This document shows, piece after piece, positions 14,355-25,687 of a stretch of DNA of 64,000 nucleotides (its first letter is position 1; the number at the start of each line of letters is the position of its first letter). Location: assembly GCA_023974075.1 (NCBI GenBank), contig CM043789.1:36029161-36093160 (forward strand), written 5' to 3'. This stretch comes from Chaenocephalus aceratus. Taxonomy: Eukaryota > Chordata > Actinopteri > Perciformes > Channichthyidae. Under the pieces are notes generated by a model. That model worked only from the letters and a program-made list of their open reading frames with translations, made no database searches and had not been told where the DNA came from. Position numbers and translations under genes: made by a program.

Positions 14355-14830
14355 TGACCATTGAAGACTAGTTTGACATTTTGGAAATAGACTTGCCAAG
14401 AGTGCAGTAAAAATAATCTTAACTCATGTCCGTGTGTTACTTCAGCCAGGAGTCAGTTAGCTTAGTTAAGAGAAAAGATGGAAACACAGAAAGATTGATT
14501 GGTGAATCAGCTGTTACTGTAAGAATGTTAATTGAAGTTTACTCAAAACAAAATACAAAGGGTTACAACGTGTAATAGGGGGTTATGGGTGGGACTCCAG
14601 AAAGTAAGGCTAAGGAATAGTCCAGCATTTAAATTGATTGATTTTTTTTTATTGAGCCAGGCTACATTGTCCAGTGGTTTTACTATAAACTAAGCTAACA
14701 GACTGCTGGATTTAGCTTGATATTTGCCTTACCGACCAAGAGTGCAATCAAAATGATGTTCTATCTCTCGGCGTGAAGCAAGTATAGTTACAATATTCCT
14801 AAAAAATATATAATCAACAAAGTCTTCAAC
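14355..14830. repeat. Decayed foldback MITE
   Basis: The left side holds 'agtttgacattttggaaata' followed by 'agttagcttagttaagag'. The right side holds the inverted relatives 'aactaagctaacagactgctgg' and a decayed end near 14800 (attcctaaaa). This is the arrangement of a common teleost MITE with inverted GCTAAGCTAAC and ATTTTGGGAAAT blocks. No coding capacity. Confidence 0.5.
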
Positions 14831-16169
14831 AAAACCAGAAATACTTATATAGAGTTATGCATCCATCAGCAAACAACTTTGTTACCAGTGTGAGTTATGG
14901 TGGGATTGAGTGGAAGTGAAGGGGGTGTTTGGGAGACTCAAACCATCTGCATCAGCTCCAGTGAAAAAATGTCAGAGGAAAAGAACATGAAATGGACATT
15001 TTAAACATGGAGAAGGACCTCCAGGTCTGTATTTACAGCAGCCTCCCATAGTGCTCCTATTTGTCTCCTCCTGAGTCTCAGGGTGGGGGAGCCCGTGGCT
15101 CTTCACAACATCTCTGGGCATTCTTACATAGGCCCCGGAAGCATATAATAACCCATTACCTCCATCTCTGACAAAAACACACATTTAAATGGCGATTACA
15201 CCCCCTGCCTCCTCTTGCTCATGCATCCCATCTTGTCTCCTCTTTTTCTGTTCTGCAATTCAAACGTCGCCAACATGGGACTCGACTTTTTAACCCCCCG
15301 CATGGTCTTTTCTCTCATCGTCCCAAAAGATTACAAGAGACAAGCTCACAACAAAAGAGGGGCCTTATAGAGAAGATGACAACACTTAAGACAAATTATA
15401 CTCCTTCTTTGTGCACTTTCAGATCAAAAACCCTCATTAAAGATGTATTCTTCAGATAAACAACACATGTTCAACAGTGATTAATATACATGTTTACTAC
15501 ACTTAGAAGAACCTAAAAATGACAGAAATACTTGCACTAGAATGACACATGTCTTGTTCACAGTGCTGTGACCACAACATTCTGTTCAATATGTGCATAA
15601 AGCAGAATCTGCAAATATGAGGTTATCAGTTTCAATGTATCAAAAAGGACATCTTTGGATGTTATCAAAGCAATTATCAAATGACAGCGAGGCCAGGAAG
15701 CCTTTTTCTCTCATTCAACAGTAGGTAGGCCCAATTTCACGGGCAGCACTGTGGCTGAATGGTAAGAAATTGGGGGAAAGTGAAATCGATTGCCTAGATT
15801 GCAGTTGTACTTTTATTGGTCTCCCTTTCTGTCATTTTACAGTGTTATGCAGTGTTAGAGTGCAATTCCAGCCTGCACAGCACTGATTATTGAACCACAC
15901 AAATATTCCAGGTAGGAATGTAGGCCAAATGTTGGCTGCTAGTGCTGGCTCTGACATTGTATTGCAACAGTTGCAACACTTAGCATATCAATGTTCTTCA
16001 CACAGTAATAGTCTTCAACTAATGTCCTTCAACACTATAATATTTGCTATCCATGTCTGGCTGTTTCCCCTTATAGCTAGGTGAATGGGAGTTTGTCCCT
16101 GCCGCCATTTTGGCTCAAAAACCTCCATGTTTGTGATGCCAAAGGAGAGAGCTGTGTGCAGCCGGAGCC
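14831..16169. other. Gene-free stretch
   Basis: I see nothing recognisable beyond short, unsupported open frames. Confidence 0.4.
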
Positions 16170-16395
16170 TCTAAACCAATTAATTTACTTGTTTATTTAT
16201 ACTTTGTATTAGCTTATAACATGAATGTGAAAAGTAACTAAAGCTGTCAAATAAAAGTAGTAAAAGTACAATATTGGTTTCCAAAACGTATATAGTGTAG
16301 TAAAAGTAAATAGTAGTTTATAATGGAAATACCTCAAACTGTCCTCGAGTAAATGTACTTAATTACTTTAGAATATTGTTTCTGTACCATCAAAT
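16170..16395. repeat. Fragment of hAT-type MITE
   Basis: Words such as 'aaagtaactaaagctgtcaa', 'gtagtaaaagtaca' and 'cgagtaaatgtacttaatta' are characteristic of a very abundant fish MITE built from GTAC/AGTAA words. Both ends are decayed and no target duplication is visible. Confidence 0.5.
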
Positions 16396-17319
16396 TGGAG
16401 ACACAGGTTTCATAATGTTAGACTGGAGCACTCTTTTGTTCACCAGTCAACCCTTAAAATCATGGAGCTTATCACAGATCAAAATATACGTTGAAGGATA
16501 TTGAAAACATAGTCACTGTAGAATGTAATGTTAAGTGTTAATATATCCTTGTTTTTTGTCTTACATTTAGTGTTTTGTTGCAAATACTGCTGTGACGCAA
16601 GAAGCATTTCAGACTTGATCCGACAATTAAGTCTTTCTTATAAATAAGATTACAATGGTGCAGCTGGCCATGTTCCACTGTGCCTTTACTAGTTGGCACA
16701 CCATTTCAAGGATCCGTAGTGCTGTGCAGGCAGACAGAAGCTGAACAGTGACACATTTTCTATTATTGGACTGTGTATTGAGGCAGACTGGTTTTGAAAT
16801 GGATTTGAAAAAAACAACCAAAAAACAGTCTGAAGTGCTGACTTTCTGTGGGTGTTTGAGAGTTTCCAGGTTCATTTTGGGCAACAGTCTGGTATGGATC
16901 TCTTTATGGGCCTACGTAGTTCTACATTTAAATATCACACAAAAAAGGATGATAGGAGCCCCTTTCCAAAAGTATGTTTGTAGTACATGTAAAAACCCTG
17001 AAGAAATTGTAAACTAGCATTATAACCTCCTCAAATACAGTATGTGCTAAAAAGAGTATAGGGCTTTCTAAATACTGTTGAACAGCATTGTACAACTAGA
17101 GAATGCAATTCCTGAAGAAATTGCTAGTGGGAATTCTTTATGCTGAAAAGCTGACGCTAAACTGCTATGCTGAAATGTAATGTATAAGAAGAAATTGAAG
17201 AATTTAGTTTGAAATGATACATGAACACTGGGGGCTTGAATGTGTGATGAGAGAAGAAAAGAAAGTAAAAAGGCTTGGAAAAGCAGAATATTTGAACTGC
17301 AAACTTTTGAAGTAACTTA
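16396..17319. other. Gene-free stretch
   Basis: AT-rich sequence without recognisable gene or repeat; open frames on either strand show no domain. Confidence 0.4.
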
Positions 17320-18060
17320 ATGGCGAATGATCTGTCATCATGCCAACGGCATTTGATGACATCCCATATTACGCTTAGATGCGTTGATGGCTGCACTGTT
17401 ACCAAACCTGTGAAGTTTTGGGCCGTTTGGAGCATTTTCACTGAAATTTTGAGAAAACTGTGTTTCATGGCGAGCATTGTGTTGCCATGGCAACATCATT
17501 TGAAGAAATCTCAAACTGTCCCGTAGATGTCTTCACTGCTGGACTGTTAGCACACATGTGAAGTTTGAGCACTTTTTGAATATTTTCATAGGAGTTATCG
17601 TTATAGTTATATCATCTTTTATGGCGAGGGATGCGTTTCCATGGAAACGGCATATGATGAAACCCCATAATTGACGTAGAGCTGTTGAGGGCTGGACCGT
17701 TAACCATTATCTGAAGTGTGGTGCTGTTTTGACCCTTTTCATAGGCGTTACAACGACATCGTGTTTTATGGCGAGGGATGCGTTTCCATGGAAAAGGCAT
17801 ATGGTGAGATGTCAGATTTGACGTAGAGCTGTTGAGGCATGGAGAGGTGATATACCGGTGAAGATTGTGGGACGACCGGACCGTGTCCATTGGAGCTAAT
17901 AGCGACATCGTGTTTTATGGTGAGGGATGCGTTTCCATGGCAACAACCTATGGTGAGATCTCAGATTTGGCGTAGAGGTGTTGGGGCTGGACCATTAACC
18001 ATTATCTGAAGTCTGCTGCTCTGAGCATGTCAGTTGGAGTTATGACATCATCGTGTTCCA
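17320..18060 (+). repeat. Tandem array of five ~150-bp units
   Basis: Units begin at about 17320, 17467, 17621, 17768 and 17917, each opening with 'atggcgagggatgcgtttcc' or a diverged version and then a 'ccatgg' palindrome, giving spacings of 147, 154, 147 and 149 bp. Internal words such as 'gacgtagagctgttgagg' and 'gaccgttaaccattatctga' recur in register. The last three units are most alike. The units carry stops in all frames, so they are probably not coding; they may be the internal repeats of a larger transposable element that continues to about 19050. Confidence 0.85.
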
Positions 18061-19318
18061 TGACACAGGTGTTTATATTTGAGCTAATGACGTGTCCAGC
18101 GATCAAAGGTTTCCATGGTGATCAGTAATCAGTGAGAGGAGAGCATTTTCATTGTTCTGAATGAGAGATAAACCTCTTACATGGGAAACGTTTTGTTGAA
18201 GAACCGTAACAGATATCGGTGACATTTCAAAGCGTGAAGCATGTCAAGGAACTTGAGCATCTGAAGTGTACTTTTTGTGTACTTTCGGGTTAATAATGTG
18301 GCCTTTTTGGTAACTAAAAGTGTGCGGCTGCTGTGGTGGGGAAAGATGAGGCTGAACTTACAATGGGGTTTAATGGAGACATATTGAACGTTTTTGTCAC
18401 TTCATGCCCTCAAGAGACATTTTGTTTAATTATTTTGCTTAATTTTTTTTATTTCAAGCTACGAGGTGTTTTCCTACGTTTCTCATGAAAAATTATGTCT
18501 CAGGAATGTGGTTTGGGAATTATGGCAGGTTTAAAAGAAATTATGAAGGCAAAATTAAATCTGTCACACACATCACACACTGTAAAATCTGAAGAAGGCC
18601 TCTTTACCAAGGTCTGAGCAATGTTTAATATCTCTAAAAGTACGAATCAGATTTAAAAGTTGTGTTACACGAATAATGTGAGACAGATGTGTAACATTTT
18701 AAAGTTGGATTGAGGTTTCTGAGTGAAAGTATGAAGGAGCAGTTAGCAGTTGAAATTGCATGAAGATTGTTCAAGTCTGAAGAGTTTCTCCATTGACTTC
18801 CATGTTAAAAATGTGATGAATTATGGGATGTATCTCTGGAAATATGAAAGTTGTGAATAAGAAAAGTAATAGCCATCGATTCCCGACCGAGCTGAACGTT
18901 TTGATGTTTGAACGGAGTTTCTGCGATGTGGAATGTGGGAGAAGAAGAGGTGCAAAATAACCCGGCAGAACAATAAAGCATTTTGTGCGTAGCATAACAG
19001 ATAGTTGGAATGCTGTATCAGCATTCCAACTAAAATACTCAAAGTTGTTGAAATGTCTCCCCCATCCAGTACATTGATAGCATCTTACAGGGCTATATGT
19101 CCTACTCTCTGTCTCTCCCCTTATAAAAGCACTTTTTGGACCAAAACACATCTTTGAAAAAAGCCAGTGCTAAGAGAAGTTAGAGTATCAGTTTAAGTCT
19201 GAGTAAATGAATAAAGGTGAAGTGTCAGTTTAAGTCTAAGTGTTGAGTGAACCTGAAGTATCAGCTGAGGGAACGGCACTGAAAGTAAAAAAAAAAAAAG
19301 TAAAAAAAAAGTTTACAG
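18061..19318. repeat. Probable repeat-derived DNA upstream of the gypsy element
   Basis: Continues from the tandem array with text typical of a fish interspersed repeat ('ccattgacttccatgttaaa' near 18791). It contains a perfect 12-bp stem with a 5-nt loop (19003-19014 and 20-base-spaced partner 19020-19031). A TATA-like 'cttataaaagc' lies near 19120. The A-rich run at 19290-19310 precedes the first gypsy coding sequence. No 5' LTR can be found here. Confidence 0.4.
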
Positions 19319-20100
19319 TTGCAAATTGAAAGCATTATAAAAGGTCTGTCTAAGATGGAAACTGTACTTGACCAATCTGTTTCTCGTGTTAATAAGCCCA
19401 ACTACCAGTTTACTGCAGATGGCGAACCCATTTGCCTCCGCTGTCGGAAGCCTGGGCATGTCCTCCGCCAGGGTCAGAGGCCACAAGCATCCAGCGTACA
19501 CAGTGACCGGCCAGAATGCAACCCGGCTCCAGCTGCTGTAATATCGTCAGGTATGGGTTTTGCAGAAGAATCAATTGCTAATGATAACATTGTTTATGAT
19601 GGTCATCCTAAGCAGGCCCCTCCCCTTGCAAACAACCTAAGACCCCTCATAGGTAAATGTCCTGTGGTAGAGGTACAGATGGGTGGTGTAAAGGTAAAGT
19701 GTTTGCTGGACACAGGTTCCATGGTCACAACCATAACAGAGTCACTCTTTAAAAAGTGTTTCAACACTGGGATGCCCCTAAACTTAAAACATGCGGGTGG
19801 TTAGCTTTGAAGGCTGCCAACGGCCTAGAGATTCCCTATGTTGGATATCTTGAGTTGGATATCCAGGTGTTGGGTAAAAAGATTCCAAGTCGTGGGGTCT
19901 TGGTGTTAAAAGACACTGCTTCTCTGCCTTACAGCAGCACAATGTGCCAGGGCTTTTGGGGATGAATGTAATCACAGAATGCTACAGAGAGCTATTTGCC
20001 CAACAAGGGGACGCATTGTTTGCTTCTTTGTCTGCCATCCAGGCAGAGACAGGCTGGGGGCCAGCTCTCTGCTACTGTCACAGACTCAAGGCCTGCCCAC
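19319..20100 (+). pseudogene. gag zinc knuckle and aspartic protease region, frameshifted
   Basis: The first frame (to 19804) contains a CCHC-like knuckle, CLRCRKPGHVLRQG, in which the last cysteine of CX2CX4HX4C is absent. It then has LLDTGSMVTTITE, the DTG active site of a retroviral-type aspartic protease. The protein continues in other frames at 19756-19965 (ANGLEIPYVGYLELDIQVLG) and 19944 onward (GLLGMNVI, the conserved C-terminal protease motif), so at least two indels separate the pieces. The enzyme would have cleaved the Gag-Pol polyprotein in virus-like particles; this copy cannot. Confidence 0.8.
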
Positions 20101-20430
20101 TAGTTCCGGGGGGTGGTCCTCAACAGGACTGGGGAGTTTATACCAGCTGGATCAGTAAAGTTTGTGCAGGTGACCTGCCCAAAAATTCCATACGCTCCGC
20201 CCACCACCATGCTTTTAGAGCCTGGTGGCTCAGATCTTGCTCCAGGCCTGCTTTTGTCCCCTTCCCTAGTGACAGTCGAAAACGGTGTTGCTTTTGTGCC
20301 AGTGGTTAATGTGGGAGCCGCCGGAACTGCAGTCCACTTTAAACAGGTGTTGGGTACATTGCATGTTGTGGGGATTGAGGGGTCAGAACTGAGTTTTGAG
20401 GAGGAACATGTTGAGGGGGAAGTGGAGGAA

Positions 20431-21188
20431 GTCATGACCAGAGTTGGGTGTAACGCGTTACAAAGTAATTACTGTAATAATATGACTTTTGTTGGTAACG
20501 GAGTAGTAAACGCGCTACTTTTATAATTCAGTAATCCCACTACAGTTACTAACATTGTCTCGACATGCGTTACTTCGTTACTTACTAAAATCAGTCATAA
20601 TCAAACCTCAACAAACACCTGCAAAGAACACATGTTAAGGTGAAGCTAACGCACAGCTATTTGTTGTTTGTTTATATCACGTAGTCTGTTCTTCTTCTCT
20701 GTTTTCCGGTTGTTGCCTGTTTTGAATGACGAATACACACTACCGCCGCCTGCTGGTAAGGAGAGTTATTGCCACTCACGCATGCGCAGTTCGTACGTGC
20801 TCGGCTGAAGTCTTTGCGGTGTCTGGTTCCAGTGCAACACATGGCCAACACGCAGGAGAACATGCCGACGCAACAGCGTGAGCAGAGATAGACTGCGCAA
20901 AATATACAGATAGCAGGAGACAGAGGACAGCCACGGTCAGATAGGAAAACATTCAGGATCTGGATCAGTCTTATGCGACAATGGAAACTGAACTAAAGAG
21001 AACATTTGAAACTTTAGCAGTCTGCGTGATCTGCCTGTAGGGAGGGGCGGGCCGGCCCTGCGAGTAAAGTAACGAGTAAAGTAACGAGTTACTTTATGTA
21101 GAGAGTAACGAAGTAGTAGTAATATATTACTTTTTTTTAAAGTAATATATTACTTTTTTTTAGTAACGACCCCATCTCTGGTCGTGAC
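20431..21188. mobile_element. 742-bp non-autonomous hAT element with target duplications
   Basis: The element runs from 20439 (CAGAGTTGGG) to 21180 (CCCATCTCTG), an imperfect inverted terminal pair. The 8-bp flanks are GTCATGAC (20431-20438) and GTCGTGAC (21181-21188), matching at 7 of 8 positions. CAG...CTG ends plus an 8-bp duplication are the hAT signature. Subterminal GTAACGCGTTAC and AGTAATATATTACT words are themselves palindromic. No transposase is encoded. It splits the gypsy polyprotein between protease and RT, so it is younger than the gypsy insertion. Confidence 0.9.
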
Positions 21189-21204
21189 GGTGACAGGTTG
21201 TTGC

Positions 21205-22536
21205 AGAGGCCCCAGTTACCATTTCTGAAACTATTTCAGCCTTACGTTGGCCAGGGCTTTCACCCGCAGAAGAAATACAGGCAAGGGAGCTGATGGAGAA
21301 GTATAGTCAAGTCTTCGTAAACATGAGGGAGACCTAGGGTGTACTGATGAGATTGTACATGAGATTCCACTTCTTGATGAGATCCCTGTCCGCCAAAGAT
21401 ATAGACGAATTCAGTTAAGGATCACATTAAGCAGCTGCTTGATAGTAAAGTCATCCGGGAGAGCAGCAGTCCTTATTGCTTCCCCCATTGTGTTGGTGCG
21501 CAAGAAAACTGGAGAGATTAGGATGTGTGTGGATTACCGGCAACTCAATTCTAAAACTCGGAAAGATGCCTACCCACTACCCCGCATCGAGGAAACTCTG
21601 GATGCTCTTGCTGGCGCTCAATGGTTCTCCACATTAGATCTGGCAAGCGGCTACAATCAGGTCCCTGTCGCTGAGAAGGATAGAGCCAAGACGGCCTTTT
21701 GTACGCCTTTTGGACTGTTTGAGTTTGAGAGAATGCCTTTTGGCTTGTGTAATGCTCCTGGGACTTTTCAGAGACTTATGGAAAGAATATTTGGTGACCA
21801 GAGCCTTCAGTCAGTCCTTCTCTATCTGGATAATGTCATTGTTTTCTCTACCTCTATAGAACAGCATCTGCAGCGGTTGGAGATGGTCCTCATCAGATTC
21901 CAAATGAAAGGCCTGAAGGCCAAAATGAGCAAATGCCACTTCTTTCAGAAAGAGGTGCAGTACCTTGGACACTGGGTGTCCAGTGAAGGAGTGGTAACTG
22001 ATCCAGACAAGATTTCTGCCGTGGAGAACTGGAGGGTCCCCCGAGATGTGACTGAAGTAAGATCTTTCCTTGGGTTCTGCAGCTATTACCGTCGCTTTGT
22101 AAAGGGGTTTGCACAATTGGCTGCGCCCCTACATCAACTGGTGGAAAATGTCATCAAAGTAGCCAAAGAAAGCAGAAAAAGGCCAGCAGCTGTACTGCCT
22201 ACCATGTGGACGGAGGAATGCAATCACAGTTTCAGTGAATTGAAGAGGATGTTTACTAGTACACCCATCTTAGCCTTTGCCGACTTCACAAAACCTTTTG
22301 TCCTTGAGGTGGATGCTCGTCATCAGGGACTAGGAGCTGTACTGTCACAAGACCACCAGGGCAAATTAAGACCAGTGGCCTATGCAAGTCGTTCCCTGAG
22401 GGGTTCAGAGCGCAACATGGAGAACTATAGCTCTATGAAACTAGAGTTCCTGGCACTGAAGTGGGCAATATCAGAAAAATGCAGGGAATTTTGTTGGGCA
22501 GTATGTGCACAGTGTACACTGATAACAATCCCCTAA
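21205..22536 (+). pseudogene. Ty3/gypsy reverse transcriptase and RNase H, inactive
   Basis: The open frame at 21439-22536 (365 aa) contains RT fingers and palm: MCVDYRQLNSKT, the LDLASGYNQVPV block, TPFGLFEFERMPFGLCNAP, and the catalytic block read here as LYLDNVIVFS. The family has YxDD at that point, so the second catalytic aspartate is replaced by asparagine. FLGFCSYYRRFVKGF and the thumb follow, then RNase H (FVLEVDARHQGLGAVLSQ, VAYASRSL). The frame is lost near 22485 and resumes in the next frame (VYTDNNPLSH). Sequence upstream to 21205 is homologous but has a stop near 21335. Confidence 0.93.
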
Positions 22537-24041
22537 GCCATTTTCAGAACATTAAGCTGGGGGCCACTGAGCAAAGATGGGCAGCTGAATTAGCAGCTTT
22601 TGACTTCACTGTGCATTACAAACCTGGAAGAAACAATGGAAATTCTGACTCTCTCTCTCGCCAGTACAGTGACCAGGATGTGCCTCAAGAGCAGCCGAAC
22701 CAACAGCACACCTCCTCAAATATTCCGCCTGATGTCGAGAAACCTGTGGTAGTGGCACAGCGGCAAATCGGAGTCTTCCCAAGCAGATCACCAGACGATC
22801 TGGCTACACTGCAAGGTGCTGACCTCACCATTGAAGTCTTTCTTTCATTCTGGAAAAGAGGAAAGCCACCAAATAAGGAAGAGAGGTTACTACTCTCAAA
22901 GGATGTCAAGCGTCTTGTCCAGCAATGGGTTCGCATCCTGGAAAAAGAGGGTGTACTGCAGATCACAGCCCCTCATGGGGAAGTATATGCACAACTGCTT
23001 CTGCCCATGTGCCTGCACGAAGAACTTTTAAATAACCTCTACGACAAACATGGACACCAGGGTGTGCGACGGACCACTGACCTGGCCAGGCAGCAATGTT
23101 ACTGGCCTGGTATGGGGGCTGATATAGAGAACCACTGTCAGAGTTGCCAACGCTGTGTATTGTCGAAAGCTGTCCAGCCTGGGGTGAAGACCTACCAGGG
23201 TACTCTGTTGGCCACCCAACCAATGGAGATACTGGCCATAGATTTCACCTTGCTGGAGTCTGCAACTGACGGTAAAGAGAATGTGCTGGTCATGACCGAC
23301 GTGTTCTCGAAATACACGCAGGCCGTGCCAACTAAGGACCAGACTGCTCTCACGGTAGCGAAAGTCCTAGTCGACAGCTGGTTCAACCGGTTCGGGGTAC
23401 CAAAGAGAATACACTCTGATCAGGGGAGAAACTTTGAGAGTGCCCTTATCCGGCAGGTTTGCCAGTTATATGGGATTGAGAAGTCCAGGACTACGCCATA
23501 CCATCCACAGGGAAATGGCCAATGTGAGAGATTCAACCGGACACTTCACGACCTGCTCCGATCTCTTCCCCCGGAGAAGAAGCGTGTATGGCCAAAGTAC
23601 ATCTCCCAGCTAGTGTGGGCATACAACACCTCGGCACATCGCTCCACTGGGAATACCCCTTATAGCTTAATGTTTGGTGTGCCACCACGGTTCCCTGCAG
23701 ATTTTCTCTTGGGAGAAGGTACCCCAGAAGACACAACCAGCTCCTGGGATGAGTGGGTCCAGCAGCATCGGGAACGGCTACATGTAGCAAGAGACTTGGC
23801 ACGAAAGAACCTACAACAGGCAGCAGATTACCGACAGCAACATCACAACCAGCAGGCACGCGATGCAGGTTTTACAGAAGGACAGCTGGTCTACTTGAAG
23901 GATCATCAATGTAAAGGTCGTCGCAAGATCCAGGATGTCTGGTCACCAGTTCTTTATCTGGTGGTTAGAGTGGCCACTGAGGCTGGTGGGCCGTACACCA
24001 TTACCAGAGCTGATGGCACTGTGTGTTCGGCGGGTGCATAG
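22490..24041 (+). pseudogene. Ty3/gypsy RNase H end and integrase
   Basis: This long frame (open from 22461) starts with the end of RNase H (DFTVHYKPGRNNGNSDSLSR). The integrase follows with an HHCC zinc finger (HGHQGVRRT ... CQSCQRC), then the DDE core: D in ILAIDFTLLE, D in RIHSDQGRNFES and E in QGNGQCERFNRT. The C-terminal GPY/F-type module ends with GGPYTITRADG. The enzyme would insert the cDNA into chromosomes. The frame is intact over about 500 codons, which suggests a fairly recent insertion, but it depends on a broken upstream polyprotein. Confidence 0.94.
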
Positions 24042-24502
24042 GGCCGAGATGAGGGCAGCGCATCTTGAAATTCTATCATCTGCACCAATGACACCTAACC
24101 CATGTCTGTCGTCCAGCAACCAAGATATCCCTGCCAGTGACTCCGGCAGTAGTAAAGATGAAGAGATCCTGGGTTGGAGAAGTAAAGGAAGACCCCCTCA
24201 AAACCCTGATTCAACTCCACAGGATGTCCCACAGCCCTTCCCCAACAGAACATCCAGCAGTCAATGGTGATTCAATCATACTCCCTGGTAGGCAGGAGGC
24301 ACTACCATCCCAAAGAGAGGCGTCAGCTGGAAGAAACCTAAACCCACATAACCTTCCAAGGTCCACAGTGACTAGCAACAACGCAATGGGTGTGGTGAGG
24401 GCGGCTGCTCCCTGGGTGCCTGAAATGGTTAATGACCACTTGTTTAGACCCTGGTTGTGAGTAACTTGTCGTCGGGGCGACGACACTTTTTGATGGGGTG
24501 AA
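24042..24502 (+). other. gypsy C-terminal tail and polypurine tract
   Basis: Frames here (24137-24460 and 23935-24270) are Ser/Pro-rich and look like the remains of the variable Pol tail. A short inverted word (gtcgtcggggcgacgac, about 24467-24484) and a purine tract ending at 24502 precede the LTR. Confidence 0.5.
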
Positions 24503-25098
24503 TGTGGGAATCTGACGTCATTGTCAGCTGACGGTGTCACCTGATGCGGTCACATGACCGGTGACCGGGTAAACAGGAAGCCATAAAAAGTCTGTTGTCA
24601 GTTCAAGAAAGTCTCTCTTGGCTGCCTGTCACTGGTTCTTCTCCCTCTCACAAAGGGCGAGTGCAAGACGAGATTTTACCATTGACGGAGGGAAACTCTC
24701 CCGACAGGCACAAGACCGGAGCTTAATGTACACAACCGGCCCAGCTACCCGGGATATTAAGTGACCATTTCCCCGGCAGGATTAAGCTGAGTTGGAAATC
24801 TACTCTGTGGAAGACCAGGCCAGCCACTGTCCTATAGTGTTTCTTGTTCATTTTCTTCATGTGCAGTGTATGGCAGTGTAATCATTTTATTGTTTGTGTC
24901 GTAGGTTGCGTCTGCGGCGTAGACTTGGGCCCGGGTGGAACGCTGCCTGCCTTCAGTGTAGGGACTGCACGGTGTGACACTTTCTTTTCTGTATCCTAAA
25001 CATCTCACTGTTATTATTTTATAGAGATTGTGGTTTAAATATTGCATGCTTATGTTGTTTTGGTGTGTGGCTTTTCTTGTTTTTGTCCGATTAGCAGG
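24503..25098 (+). repeat. gypsy 3' LTR, part before the Maverick insertion
   Basis: Begins TGTGGGAATC directly after the purine tract, as an LTR should. A TATA-like 'cataaaaag' lies near 24583. It ends at AGCAGG (25093-25098), the target duplication of the palindromic element. The rest of the LTR is proposed at 38458-38757. Confidence 0.6.
25093..25098. other. Target-site duplication AGCAGG, left copy
   Basis: Six bases identical to 38452-38457 on the far side of the palindromic element. Six-base duplications are made by Polinton/Maverick integrases. Confidence 0.9.
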
Positions 25099-25171
25099 AG
25101 TAGTGATACAAATGCGGTATCAATCTCATTAGTATGCAGAGAAAGTGACAGGTCGCCCCGCCCCTTTTTGA

Positions 25172-25303
25172 CCGGAAGTCCCGCCTTTTATTTTGAAAAC
25201 CGGAAGTCCCGCCTTTTTATTTTATTTTGAAAACCGGAAGTCCCGTGTCATTCTACCGGAAGTCCCGAATCGTTCGACCGGATGTACAGCCACCGCTTCC
25301 GGT
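25172..25303 (+). promoter_or_regulatory. Array of CCGGAAGTCCCG repeats (ETS-like sites) near left terminus
   Basis: CCGGAAGTCCCG occurs at 25172, 25200, 25234 and 25256, followed by ccggatgt at 25278 and the inverse cttccgg at 25296. CCGGAAGT is the core bound by ETS-family factors such as GABP. A GC box-like gccccgcccc lies just outside (25155-25164). The array is mirrored near the right terminus (38237-38385). Its place next to the end suggests a promoter or replication enhancer, as in the terminal repeats of other linear DNA viruses; that role is inference. Confidence 0.6.
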
Positions 25304-25519
25304 TTACAAAATAAAATTAAAATTAAATTAAAATTAAAAAAATGAGAAAAATTAAATGCAGTTGTTTTCAATCAATTAATATACATAGGATATATATCCC
25401 GCCTCCTAACCACTTCCTGTGGTTAATCCTGTATATAGTATTGAATGTAACTTGCAAATAACATGAAATTAATCTAAAGTAAAGCATCTAAAAAAATGTA
25501 TATTTAAACCTCTCTATTT
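25304..25519. other. AT-rich spacer in left arm
   Basis: Runs of aaattaaaat words, then 'cttcctgtggttaatcc'. No frame of note. Mirrored in the right arm at about 38030-38236. Confidence 0.5.
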
Positions 25520-25562
25520 TTGCAAACAGGACAGGAGGGGAGAAAACATATGGTGGAGGAGG

Positions 25563-25563
<1 letters not shown>

Positions 25564-25607
<44 letters not shown>
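25564..25607. repeat. (CA)n microsatellite
   Basis: 44-bp dinucleotide run in the left arm; its mirror at 37944-37986 is 43 bp. Confidence 0.97.
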
Positions 25608-25608
<1 letters not shown>

Positions 25609-25687
25609 TCCCCGCCCATCACCCCATCTCCCACTGTCTAAATAAAAAGCCAGCTTCACTCTTAAATATTTCTCAAGTCGAGAGAAA

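Larger units (their letters stand above)
19319..24502 (+). mobile_element. 5'-truncated Ty3/gypsy LTR retrotransposon (internal region)
   Basis: Recognisable blocks appear in the Ty3/gypsy order: a gag-type zinc knuckle and aspartic protease, reverse transcriptase, RNase H, then integrase. A purine-rich tract (gatggggtgaa, ending 24502) directly precedes the 3' LTR. There is no matching 5' LTR or primer-binding site, and most of gag is missing, so the 5' end was lost. Several frameshifts and stops, plus a hAT insertion at 20439-21180, show that it is dead. The integrase-last order separates it from Ty1/copia. Confidence 0.92.

Noticed and set aside
17320..18060. CRISPR-like array
   Set aside because: Units are long, diverged and contiguous, without constant short repeats and unique spacers; the window is vertebrate.
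19003..19031. Hairpin as a Helitron 3' end
   Set aside because: The stem is perfect, but no CTRR end follows about 10 bases later and no TC start is found.
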